The notes under the pieces: model-generated
What the model was told of the DNA's origin: nothing
Seen by the model: only the letters and a program-made list of their open reading frames with translations
The model's database searches: none
Shown here: positions 1-6,294 of the stretch, in pieces
Layout of the letters: each line of letters starts with the position of its first letter
Numbering within the stretch: the first letter of the stretch is position 1
Translations under genes and position numbers: made by a program
Source: Nitrospira sp.
GTDB lineage: Bacteria; Nitrospirota; Nitrospiria; Nitrospirales; Nitrospiraceae
DNA: 7,206 nt
Direction of reading: 5' to 3'
Assembly (NCBI GenBank): GCA_025360665.1
Contig: JANYBU010000336.1
Span: forward strand, 1-7,206

Positions 1-240
1 CCGCCGCTGGAGACGAACGACGCGGGCCTTCGGGTCACCGAAGATGCCCCGTATCGTTGGACTTGGCCGGAAATCGGGAAAGCGGTAGGTGTCCCAGAGG
101 CGTCGGTGTGTGTGCATCCGGCCATCATGCCAGATTTCCAGGCCCCGGCACACACAGCATTCACGCCCCTATTCCCACGAAGATGCCGTCTCTCGCGTTT
201 CGTTTACCCACTCACCAAGGAGAAGAGCCGAAAAAATTAA
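1..240 (+). pseudogene. Probable upstream part of the secretin gene, reading frame disturbed
   Basis: This should encode the secretin N-domain region, yet no single frame does so. Frame 1 is open from base 1 to a TAA at 238-240 and has the more natural codon use early on (for example YRWTWPEIGKAVGV). Its last residues, PLTKEKSRK, would flow directly into the frame-2 INAIVVRDEP if one base of the six-A run at 231-236 were removed. Frame 2 carries a TAG at 86-88, then many Cys and AGG/AGA Arg codons, but contains a plausible secretin-like EDAVSRV near 188-208. So more than one indel may be present. It could reflect sequencing error, a decayed gene, or my misreading of a poorly conserved domain; the assignment is an inference from position. 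Confidence 0.45.
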
Positions 241-1627
241 CGCGATTGTGGTGCGTGATGAACCGGTGAAACTTCAATTGGCCGAGCGGATGCTGTTCGC
301 CATCGATCGACGAGAGCCTGAGGTGGAACTCGACCTCGAAGTGTTGGAGGTGAATCGCACCAAGAGCTTGAAATATGGATTGAACTTTGCGAAGCAGGCG
401 GGGGTGGGGGTGATTCCGTCCGGCGGATCGGGGGGCATCTCGACCTCGCCGACACAGTTTACCTTCCAGCAGCTGACGTCGATCGGCCCCGGGAGCTATC
501 TCTTCAGACTGCCGGCCAGTGTCCTGATCGATTTTTTCAAGCAGGATTCCGATGCGAAGACGCTCGCGTCTCCCAAACTGCGCGTGATCAATAACAAATC
601 GGCCTCGATCGCTGTCGGGGATAAGCAGCCGATCCTCCTGTCCACGACAAACGTGTTGCCGGGCCAAGCCGCCACAGGGGCCATCCCGACAACATCGACC
701 GTGACCTCGATCGAATTCAAGGATACCGGGGTGAAGGTGACGGTCGAGCCGTCGATCAACCTCGTCGATGAAGTGACGTTGAAGCTCAAAATCGAGGTGA
801 CGCGCTTGGGCGATCAGGTGACCTTGCAGGCAAGCCCGGAAATCAAACAGTTCAGGTTCGGGACTCGCACGGCGGAAACGACGTTGAGTTTGAAAGACGA
901 CGAAACGGTGGTGTTGGCCGGTTTGATTCAAGAGGAAGAGCGCAAGACGCGCTCAACGGTGCCGCTGTTGGGGGATATTCCCTACCTCGGTCAGCTCTTT
1001 ACCTCGACGACAGAAGATCGTGTGGAAACGGAAGTCGTGCTGACGATCACGCCACACGTGGTTCGATCCATGAGCGCGCCCCCCATTGACACACAGGCCA
1101 TATGGTCCGGGACAGAAAATGCCTATGCCACGAAGCCCCTCTATCCCCCGCGCGTCGTGAAGGTGTCGCAGGAGGCGCCGGTTGCCGCACCATCATCAGT
1201 GGTGGCGGGAACCGGTCCGCCTGTCCCGACGAGTCACAGTGCATCGGCCAGCGGCAGTGGGGCTCCGATCGGGGAGGCGAATCCTCCGCAACACGGGACG
1301 CCGAAGACTGAATTGAGCGCGCGCCTGCCGTCACCCATCACGATGCGACCCGGTGAGGTGTCTGCCACAGCCGGACAGGAGTTTCGAATTGATGTGCTGG
1401 CTCGTCAAGGCCAACCCCTGACGGAGGCGACCGCGACGGTGTCGTACGATCCGAAGCTGGTCGAGTTTCGCCGGGTCGGGCCTGGCGCCGCCGCCATTTC
1501 TGCCCGTTCGACGGACGGGCAAGTGGTGTTGACGATTCGCAGGCAGGGCGGGGCAGGGCAGAGCAGGGTAACACGGTGCTGGCGATGTTGTTTTTCCAGG
1601 CCAAAGTCAAAGGGGATGCTCCGGTGA
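89..1627 (+). CDS. Secretin (GspD/PilQ superfamily) with C-terminal cohesin-like domain; 5'-incomplete and frameshifted
   Basis: Outer-membrane channel of a type II secretion or type IV pilus-like machine. The coordinates are the open frame. The GTG at 89 is not credible as the true start, because a secretin needs a signal peptide and several N domains that would lie upstream of the window. Recognisable protein begins near 236 with the end of an N1/N3-like domain (INAIVVRDEP... LAERMLFAIDR). The secretin core (about 323-1066) includes a valine/leucine-rich first strand (VELDLEVLEV), FKDTGVKVTVEP near 718-753, and the family signature VPLLGDIPYLGQLF at 959-1000. A low-complexity Pro/Ser/Gly/Ala linker (1067-1336) leads to a cohesin-like domain (from 1337; AGQEFRIDVLARQG, ATVSYDPKLVEF). 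This frame runs out of sense after about 1550 and stops at 1627; the natural end is almost surely 1707 in frame 1. Core identification is very secure; gspD or pilQ naming is not. Confidence 0.9.
   Translation: MSQRRRCVCIRPSCQISRPRHTQHSRPYSHEDAVSRVSFTHSPRRRAEKINAIVVRDEPVKLQLAERMLFAIDRREPEVELDLEVLEVNRTKSLKYGLNFAKQAGVGVIPSGGSGGISTSPTQFTFQQLTSIGPGSYLFRLPASVLIDFFKQDSDAKTLASPKLRVINNKSASIAVGDKQPILLSTTNVLPGQAATGAIPTTSTVTSIEFKDTGVKVTVEPSINLVDEVTLKLKIEVTRLGDQVTLQASPEIKQFRFGTRTAETTLSLKDDETVVLAGLIQEEERKTRSTVPLLGDIPYLGQLFTSTTEDRVETEVVLTITPHVVRSMSAPPIDTQAIWSGTENAYATKPLYPPRVVKVSQEAPVAAPSSVVAGTGPPVPTSHSASASGSGAPIGEANPPQHGTPKTELSARLPSPITMRPGEVSATAGQEFRIDVLARQGQPLTEATATVSYDPKLVEFRRVGPGAAAISARSTDGQVVLTIRRQGGAGQSRVTRCWRCCFSRPKSKGMLR
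1542..1571 (+). repeat. Imperfect 10-nt tandem repeat, about three copies, at the secretin frameshift
   Basis: Three successive 10-mers read GGCAGGGCGG (1542-1551), GGCAGGGCAG (1552-1561) and AGCAGGGTAA (1562-1571), sharing the core GCAGGG at 1543, 1553 and 1563. The repeat sits where the cohesin-like reading frame moves from frame 2 to frame 1. Because the unit is not a multiple of three, copy number changes the frame: one more copy, or two fewer, would reconnect the halves. Such a tract is prone to replication slippage and also to sequencing or assembly error. Confidence 0.7.
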
Positions 1628-1678
1628 CGCTGCAGGCCGTTGTTGGTGGTGCTGCAGCGCCGGCTGGGCCGATCGCCC

Positions 1679-1690
1679 AGGAGCAGGTGG
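1679..1690 (+). promoter_or_regulatory. Ribosome-binding site that decides the pseudopilin start
   Basis: AGGAG (1679-1683) and AGGTGG (1685-1690) lie inside the end of the secretin gene. The second is 6 nt before ATG 1697, favouring that start over GTG 1709 and over the ATG at 1640, which would add a long non-leader extension to the prepilin. Confidence 0.5.
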
Positions 1691-1696
1691 TGGTGC

Positions 1697-2098
1697 ATGT
1701 GCAGTAACGTGTACTTCAGGCGATCGTTCGGTCGAGGTGAAAGAGGCTATACGCTGCTCGAACTGATGATCGTCGTCACCATTGTGGCCATTCTGGCGAC
1801 GCTGGCACAGCCGATGTGGCAAGAGTCGGTGACGCGCGCACGCGAAGCCAGTCTCAAGCAAACCTTGTTCACGATGCGGGATGTCCTGGATCAATATCGT
1901 GCCGATCGCGGGACGTATCCACAGGCGCTGGCGGAAGTGGTGTCGGCAGGATATCTGCGACAGATGCCGTCGGATCCATTGACGCGATCGGCGACGACCT
2001 GGCAGGAGATCCCTTCAGAGAGCGAGGGTGGCGTGTTCGATGTGCATAGCGGAAGTCCGCTCGTCGGTACGGATGGGACGCCCTACAATCAATGGTAA
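1697..2098 (+). CDS. GspG-like type II secretion pseudopilin (type IV pilin-like prepilin)
   Basis: Subunit of the periplasmic pseudopilus or pilus fibre, inserted in the inner membrane as a prepilin and cleaved by prepilin peptidase. From ATG 1697 it has 133 residues. A basic leader of 17 residues ends in GERG, followed by Y18-TLLEL; Gly at -1 and Glu at +5 fit the cleavage consensus, with Tyr instead of the usual Phe at +1. The hydrophobic helix (about residues 22-37, MIVVTIVAILATLAQP) precedes an amphipathic helix and a GspG-like C-terminal part: DQYRADRGTYP, then GYLRQMPSDPLT, then GVFDVHSGS and a terminal DGTPYNQW. The start was chosen because AGGTGG (1685-1690) lies 6 nt upstream and it overlaps the inferred secretin end; GTG 1709 is an alternative. 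The C-terminal loop is shorter than in classical calcium-binding GspG. It looks intact. Confidence 0.9.
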   Translation: MCSNVYFRRSFGRGERGYTLLELMIVVTIVAILATLAQPMWQESVTRAREASLKQTLFTMRDVLDQYRADRGTYPQALAEVVSAGYLRQMPSDPLTRSATTWQEIPSESEGGVFDVHSGSPLVGTDGTPYNQW

Positions 2099-2102
2099 CG
2101 CC

Positions 2103-2858
2103 GTGACGACACGTGCCATACAGCCCATTCGGGTGAGGATTCTCTCGGGCCTGGTGTTGGTGTGTGCGGGATGTAGCGGCCTGCCGCCTGCCGGTGGAAC
2201 CGGCGCACCCGAGCCTCAGATCCAGGCGGCCCCGATCCGCGACCGGGGGCAAGAGCTGACGGCGTTGCGCGCAGAGATGGCTGCCACACGGATTGCCGCC
2301 GCGAAGAAGGAAGCTGAATTGATCGAACTCCGTGACGTGGTGCGGCAACTCCGGCTGGAGAATGCCGAGTCCCGGCAGGCCTTTCTCGACCTGCGCGACC
2401 GGGCTGAGCAACGCCAAACTGAGATGGAGAAGGGGCGAGACGAACAAGACCGTCAGGTTCAATCTCAGACCACGCAACGTCTCGCGGTCCTCAATGACAC
2501 CGTGGTGACCTTAGCGCAAGAACTAGACCGGCTGAAGCACGCGTTCGTGCGGCAGGGGGTCGAGGAACGGTCCATGCCCAGTTCACTGGACCCGCGAACC
2601 GACCCCCCTCAGCGTGGGCAGGCAACTCGGCAGACATCCGTTCTTTCATCGGCCAGTTCACCGGTGGCATTGGCGATGACCAGCGCCGTCGTGACTGCCC
2701 CACCCTCCACGATCACGGTGCAGCCCGGTGACACGCTGGCGCGTCTTGCGAAGCGACATCGCACCACGGTCGAGGTGTTGCGGAAGCTCAATCTCCTCAC
2801 AGGGGACACAGTGACCGTTGGGCGCGAGTTGGTCCTTCCAACGTTCTCACAGCCATAA
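2103..2858 (+). CDS. Coiled-coil LysM-domain lipoprotein
   Basis: Probable envelope lipoprotein that binds peptidoglycan; exact role unknown. From GTG 2103 it is 251 residues: a basic N-terminus, hydrophobic stretch (ILSGLVLVCAGC) and putative lipidated Cys24. Cysteine at -3 is unusual, but AG-C fits the lipobox end. A charged, heptad-rich coiled coil spans about residues 45-150 (QELTALRAEMAATRIAAAKK onward), then a Ser/Thr/Pro/Ala-rich spacer, then one C-terminal LysM (ITVQPGDTLARLAKRH, VLRKLNLL, VGRELVLP; about residues 200-248). It begins 4 nt after the pseudopilin stop and ends 17 nt before the ATPase, so it is co-transcribed with the secretion genes. No clear Shine-Dalgarno supports GTG 2103; ATG 2073 (26 nt overlap) is possible. 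LysM proteins such as TsaP serve pilus secretins elsewhere, so a secretin-anchoring or assembly role is a reasonable inference. Confidence 0.8.
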   Translation: MTTRAIQPIRVRILSGLVLVCAGCSGLPPAGGTGAPEPQIQAAPIRDRGQELTALRAEMAATRIAAAKKEAELIELRDVVRQLRLENAESRQAFLDLRDRAEQRQTEMEKGRDEQDRQVQSQTTQRLAVLNDTVVTLAQELDRLKHAFVRQGVEERSMPSSLDPRTDPPQRGQATRQTSVLSSASSPVALAMTSAVVTAPPSTITVQPGDTLARLAKRHRTTVEVLRKLNLLTGDTVTVGRELVLPTFSQP

Positions 2859-2860
2859 TT

Positions 2861-2867
2861 GAAGGTG
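2861..2867 (+). promoter_or_regulatory. Ribosome-binding site of the assembly ATPase
   Basis: GAAGGTG lies 8 nt before ATG 2876 in the 17 nt gap after the LysM lipoprotein gene. This is the largest intergenic gap in the window and the clearest Shine-Dalgarno seen. Confidence 0.5.
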
Positions 2868-2875
2868 CGACCACG

Positions 2876-4597
2876 ATGCCCACGCTGATTCGACACACCC
2901 CCCTCGCCGACATCCTCATCCGTCGTGGGCTCCTGACGGCCGATCAACTGGCCGTGTATCACGCTGAAACGCGGGGATCTGAACGGCAGTTGCGTACGGC
3001 GCTGGTGCGGGAGCAGGTGCTGTCCGAGACGGTCTGGGCTGAGGTGTTGGCCGAGCAGTATGGGCTGCCGTTTGATGCGCTCGATGGCTATCGAGTCGAC
3101 TTCGAACGATTTGTCACGATCCCAGTCGAGGCGATGCGGGAATTCGGGTTTGTCCCCGTCGATGAGCGCGACGGGGTCTTGATGGTGGCGGTGGCGGATC
3201 CGCACGACTTCCGTCTTCTCGATCATGTGGACCGTGTCCTTGGCCGTGCATTCCACGTGGTGGTGGCGCCGAAACGCAGCATCGTCGATGCCCTGCAAGC
3301 AAGCGAGCGTAATGCGCAGATGGTGGCCCGCGTGCGGGACGAGTTTCGTCCGATGCTTGTCCGTGAAAACGAGCAGGGCGAGGAGGTGTTGTCCGCCGAT
3401 AAGATCCAAAAGGATCAGAGCCCGGTCGTGCAGCTCGTCGACACGATCATTCTGAACGCACTACAGAAGCGAGCGAGCGATATCCATCTCGAACCGGCGG
3501 ACGGCGTCACGGAAGTGAAGTATCGGATCGATGGGGTGTTGTATCTGGCCATGGAACCGCTCGACCTCAAATTTCACAATCCCCTGGTGTCGCGCATCAA
3601 GGTCATGTCGGAATTGGATATTGCTGAACGTCGCGTGCCTCAAGACGGCCGGTTCAAACTCCGCTTGGAACGCCGCACGATCGATTTTCGGGTGTCCGTG
3701 ATGCCGAGTGTATTCGGCGAGTCGGTCGTCATTCGTATTTTGGCCAAAGACGAGATGACGGCGGGGCAACGGGGCATCCATCTCGATGGACTTGGACTCC
3801 GGGCGGACGATCTCAAACGCTTTCGGCGGGCGATTACGGCGTCCTATGGCATGGTGCTCGTCACCGGTCCGACCGGCAGCGGCAAGACCACGACCCTCTA
3901 TGCCGCGCTGAACGAGGTGAACACGAAAGAAGACAAGATTCTCACGATCGAGGATCCTGTCGAGTACCAGCTCAAAGGTATCGTGCAGATTCCCGTCAAC
4001 GAGAAGAAAGGGCTGACGTTCGCGCGGGGGCTCCGATCGATTCTCCGGCATGATCCGGACAAGATTATGGTCGGTGAGATTCGCGATGCGGAGACGGCGC
4101 AAATTGCGATTCAATCGGCGCTGACCGGGCACTTGGTCTTCAGTACCGTCCACGCCAACAATGCCTTCGACGTGATCGGTCGCTTCGTCAATATGGGGAT
4201 CGAGCCGTATAATTTTGTGGCGTCGCTGAACTGCATCATGGCGCAGCGGCTGGTGCGTAGACTGTGTGAGCGGTGCAAGGTTCTGGTCTCGGTGAGTGCG
4301 GCGCACTGCGAGCAGCTTGGGTTCGATCCGCATCTCTTTGCCGATCGCCCGGTCTACGAGGGCAAGGGCTGTGTCGAGTGCCACGGACTGGGGTTTCGGG
4401 GACGTCATGCGATCACCGAGTTTTTGCCGGTCACGGACACCATCAAGGACATGATTTTGGAACGGCGGACTCCATCGGAAATCAGAAAGACGGCCACACT
4501 GGAGGGGATGTCGACGTTGCGGCAGGCAGGGATCGAGAAAGTTCTGGCCGGCGACACGACCATGAAGGAAGTCAATCGCATGACCTTCGTCGGGTAA
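2876..4597 (+). CDS. gspE: Type II secretion / type IV pilus assembly ATPase (GspE/PilB/MshE family)
   Basis: Cytoplasmic hexameric ATPase that powers pseudopilus or pilus assembly. The 573-residue length is normal for the family. Residues 9-61 form an MshEN-like N-domain of two helical repeats separated by five residues, followed by a second N-domain part (IPVEAMREFGFVPV; VAVADPHDF). The catalytic half has all hallmarks: Walker A GPTGSGKT at 331-338 (Lys337), Asp box LTIEDPVEY at 356-364, Walker B-like IMVGEIRD at 397-404 (Glu401) and His box LTGHLVFSTVHAN at 416-428. A zinc-type tetracysteine is formed by C464-x-x-C467 and C499-x-x-C502, as in GspE and PilB but not in PilT/PilU retraction ATPases. 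The start is supported by GAAGGTG at 2861-2867, 8 nt upstream. The gene is intact. The GspE versus PilB/MshE label cannot be settled from this window, so the symbol is a family label. Confidence 0.95.
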   Translation: MPTLIRHTPLADILIRRGLLTADQLAVYHAETRGSERQLRTALVREQVLSETVWAEVLAEQYGLPFDALDGYRVDFERFVTIPVEAMREFGFVPVDERDGVLMVAVADPHDFRLLDHVDRVLGRAFHVVVAPKRSIVDALQASERNAQMVARVRDEFRPMLVRENEQGEEVLSADKIQKDQSPVVQLVDTIILNALQKRASDIHLEPADGVTEVKYRIDGVLYLAMEPLDLKFHNPLVSRIKVMSELDIAERRVPQDGRFKLRLERRTIDFRVSVMPSVFGESVVIRILAKDEMTAGQRGIHLDGLGLRADDLKRFRRAITASYGMVLVTGPTGSGKTTTLYAALNEVNTKEDKILTIEDPVEYQLKGIVQIPVNEKKGLTFARGLRSILRHDPDKIMVGEIRDAETAQIAIQSALTGHLVFSTVHANNAFDVIGRFVNMGIEPYNFVASLNCIMAQRLVRRLCERCKVLVSVSAAHCEQLGFDPHLFADRPVYEGKGCVECHGLGFRGRHAITEFLPVTDTIKDMILERRTPSEIRKTATLEGMSTLRQAGIEKVLAGDTTMKEVNRMTFVG

Positions 4598-4601
4598 GCC
4601 C

Positions 4602-5600
4602 ATGAGTCTCTTGTTCCCGGTTCATCGTCCACGCGCTGGTGTGAGTTTCACGGAACGTGGGATCGCGTTAGTAGAGCTCCGGCGGGGCTGGCACAGACCG
4701 GGGATTGTGCGTCTCAACGAGCGCCCCGTACCTGAGGGCGTGCTGGCAGTATCCGCGTCGGAGCCGAACGTGAGGGATCGTGACGCCCTGACGAAAGAAC
4801 TCCGCGCCCTGATGGCCACCTCGTCGGAACGGACGCTCGCGGTCTGCTTGCCCGATCGAGTGTGTCATCTCGCCGTGTTCCCCTTCGAGACATTGCCTCC
4901 TCGCGAGCGAGACCGCGACCCCATCTTGCGCTGGCGGTTTCAGCATGAAGAGCATGTGGCGGTGGGAGACGCTCGGATGCTTCATCGTGTGTTTCCGGTG
5001 AAGGGTGCGATGGCCACCACGCCGCCTGGCACAACATCAGGAAGTCCGGTGACGGCCTATGTGTTGGCGATGGCGATCAAACGATCGATTCTGGACCAGT
5101 ATGAACAAGTCTGTCTGCAGGCGGGTTTGCTGCCCCTCTCGATCAGTTGTGCGGCCCTATGGCTGTTCGACTTCTATCGTCCGGTCATAACACAGGCCGA
5201 TGAACTGTTTTTTGTGCATCGGGCATCGGACTCGATGACGTTTTTCGCCATCAGGCAGGGCCTGCCGGTCTTTTGCCGGGTGAAAGGTCTGCGGGGGGAG
5301 CGGGCTGACGTGATGCGAGAAATCCGGAGTACCGTGCAATTTTATGAGGATCTCGATCCCCTTGGGGGGTCAGGGGCAGGCGCAGGATCCGTCCCGATAT
5401 ATATGGTAGGGGAGGGCTGTTCCTGGTTAGGAGGGGCGACCAGGCAGGCGGCCCTGCCTGAGACCATAACTGCGGGAGAACAGGCCTTTGTGATCCCTCA
5501 GCCCATCGTGCCGGACTGGAAATCCCTGGTGTCAACCCGGGGTGGAGCCGTGTCCACTGAAGAAGGGCTCTATGCCTTGGCCTGTGCGGTAGGACGATGA
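4602..5600 (+). CDS. pilM: PilM-like (GspL cytoplasmic-domain-like) actin-fold platform protein
   Basis: Cytoplasmic component that links the assembly ATPase to the inner-membrane PilN/PilO proteins. The 332 residues fit PilM (usually about 350) and show no membrane segment. Family-like segments include the N-terminal AGVSFTERGIALVEL (about 12-26), in the place of PilM's nucleotide-binding first hairpin, and LAVCLPDRVCHLAVFPFETL followed by ILRWRFQHEEHV. Further on come YVLAMAIKRSILDQYEQVCLQAGLLPLSIS, split here for length as YVLAMAIKRS and ILDQYEQVCLQAG, then REIRSTVQFYED and PIYMVGEG. The hairpin lacks the usual Asp-x-Gly phosphate-loop motif, so nucleotide binding is doubtful. It starts 4 nt after the ATPase stop with no strong Shine-Dalgarno, suggesting translational coupling, and overlaps the next gene by ATGA. 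Identification rests on these patterns and on context. Confidence 0.8.
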   Translation: MSLLFPVHRPRAGVSFTERGIALVELRRGWHRPGIVRLNERPVPEGVLAVSASEPNVRDRDALTKELRALMATSSERTLAVCLPDRVCHLAVFPFETLPPRERDRDPILRWRFQHEEHVAVGDARMLHRVFPVKGAMATTPPGTTSGSPVTAYVLAMAIKRSILDQYEQVCLQAGLLPLSISCAALWLFDFYRPVITQADELFFVHRASDSMTFFAIRQGLPVFCRVKGLRGERADVMREIRSTVQFYEDLDPLGGSGAGAGSVPIYMVGEGCSWLGGATRQAALPETITAGEQAFVIPQPIVPDWKSLVSTRGGAVSTEEGLYALACAVGR

Positions 5601-6289
5601 CGATCGACGTGCGATGGCTGAGCAGATTCGCGCGAGGGACGAAGCATGCCATTTCAGCCGTACCCAGCCTCCGGCTGGTGGCGACCCCCTCCATGGTGTC
5701 GACGCTCCGTGTGCTCCAATGGAGCCTGATCGGTCTGACGATACTGTCGGTCGGACTCATCGGCTGGTGGTGGCAGGAGACCCAGGATCTCGACGCCATG
5801 GCCGAGCGCTACGAAACGGCGGCCGTACGCACAGAAACCCTCAATCGGCAATTCGAGGCCCAATTGGCCCGCGAGGGATTGACGCTTCCTGGCGACCAGA
5901 TCGCCATGGTGCAAGGAAAGATCGCCTTCGCCAATCTCCTCGCAGAAAAACGCGCGTTCTCCTGGACTCGATTACTGAGCGAATTGGAAGAGACTGTTCC
6001 CGCGAACGTGTCGATCGGAAGCGTGAAGCTCGATGTTCAACACTCGAATATCGTCATGGATGGTTTGGCAAGCAGTCTTCAGGATGTGAATGTCTTTGTT
6101 CAATCGCTGCAGACCCATCGCGCCTTCCAGAGGGCCGTCTTAGCCAAGCACGAGGTGCACAAGGGGCGTGATGGAGGGGCCGTGACCCTGCCGATGGAGG
6201 GAGGGATGGATGCTCCGCGTCACGACATTGAGTTTACCCTCGCGGTGGAGTATCGCGCGGCCGTCATGAATGGGAACATGGGAGACTGA
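5597..6289 (+). CDS. pilN: PilN-like inner-membrane platform protein
   Basis: Bitopic inner-membrane protein that pairs with PilM in the cytoplasm and PilO in the periplasm. It has 230 residues: a basic cytoplasmic tail of about 38 residues, one transmembrane helix (about 39-59, VLQWSLIGLTILSVGLIGWWW split by the tail's Arg38), a coiled coil (about 62-95) and a ferredoxin-like periplasmic domain. The segment AFSWTRLLSELEETVP (near 120), followed by NVSIGSVKLD, is typical of PilN/GspL periplasmic domains. The start overlaps the pilM-like stop as ATGA, with AGGA at 5591-5594 very close, which fits coupled translation. The cytoplasmic tail lacks the INLLP motif used by classical PilN to dock on PilM. 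A GspL C-terminal domain split from its cytoplasmic partner is an equivalent description. Confidence 0.8.
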   Translation: MTIDVRWLSRFARGTKHAISAVPSLRLVATPSMVSTLRVLQWSLIGLTILSVGLIGWWWQETQDLDAMAERYETAAVRTETLNRQFEAQLAREGLTLPGDQIAMVQGKIAFANLLAEKRAFSWTRLLSELEETVPANVSIGSVKLDVQHSNIVMDGLASSLQDVNVFVQSLQTHRAFQRAVLAKHEVHKGRDGGAVTLPMEGGMDAPRHDIEFTLAVEYRAAVMNGNMGD

Positions 6290-6294
6290 CGTCC

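Larger units (their letters stand above)
1540..1707 (+). pseudogene. Out-of-frame C-terminal part of the secretin's cohesin-like domain
   Basis: Frame 1 from about 1564 encodes QGNTVLAMLFFQAKVKG, then DAPVTLQAVV and a terminal QEQVVVHVQ before TAA at 1705-1707. This is the expected second half of a cohesin fold: a hydrophobic strand ending in F-Q-A-K, a short loop, then V-T-L and a final alternating-valine strand. It lies exactly after the first half, which is in frame 2 (1337 to about 1545). The frame-1 stop overlaps the pseudopilin ATG at 1697 by 11 nt, a normal operon junction, which supports 1707 as the original end. Restoring the frame needs a net gain of 1 nt, or loss of 2 nt (mod 3), within about 1541-1570. 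Confidence 0.75.

Noticed and set aside
57..269. Short frame-3 open frame at the window start
   Set aside because: It is Gly/Pro/Arg/His-rich with no resemblance to secretin N domains, and it runs past clear secretin sequence in another frame.
212..931. Minus-strand open frame of 239 codons opposite the secretin core
   Set aside because: It is antisense to clear secretin sequence; the product is Arg/His/Gln-rich and unrecognisable.
1541..1571. Programmed ribosomal frameshift at the G-rich repeat
   Set aside because: No slippery heptamer of X-XXY-YYZ type and no obvious downstream stem-loop were seen; indel or copy-number change explains it more simply.
1640..1696. Longer start for the pseudopilin at ATG 1640
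   Set aside because: It would add 19 residues translated from the secretin's cohesin end, giving an atypically long leader; ATG 1697 has a good ribosome-binding site.
2859..2875. Possible promoter or terminator in the 17 nt gap before the ATPase
   Set aside because: The gap is too short and has no inverted repeat or T tract; only a ribosome-binding site is visible.
1869..3409. Minus-strand open frames opposite the pseudopilin, LysM lipoprotein and ATPase 5' part
   Set aside because: Composition is Arg/His/Leu-rich with no motif or ribosome-binding logic, and the plus-strand genes fully explain the region.
3461..4603. Long minus-strand open frame (380 codons) opposite the assembly ATPase
   Set aside because: It mirrors a strongly conserved plus-strand gene, is rich in Arg, His and Pro with no recognisable domain, and is the usual antisense shadow of GC-rich codon use.
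5251..5799. Minus-strand open frame spanning the PilM-PilN junction
   Set aside because: It crosses two well-supported overlapping genes and shows no domain.
5614..6171. Plus-strand 185-codon open frame overlapping the PilN-like gene in another frame
   Set aside because: It is an Arg-rich shadow; the PilN frame explains the region.
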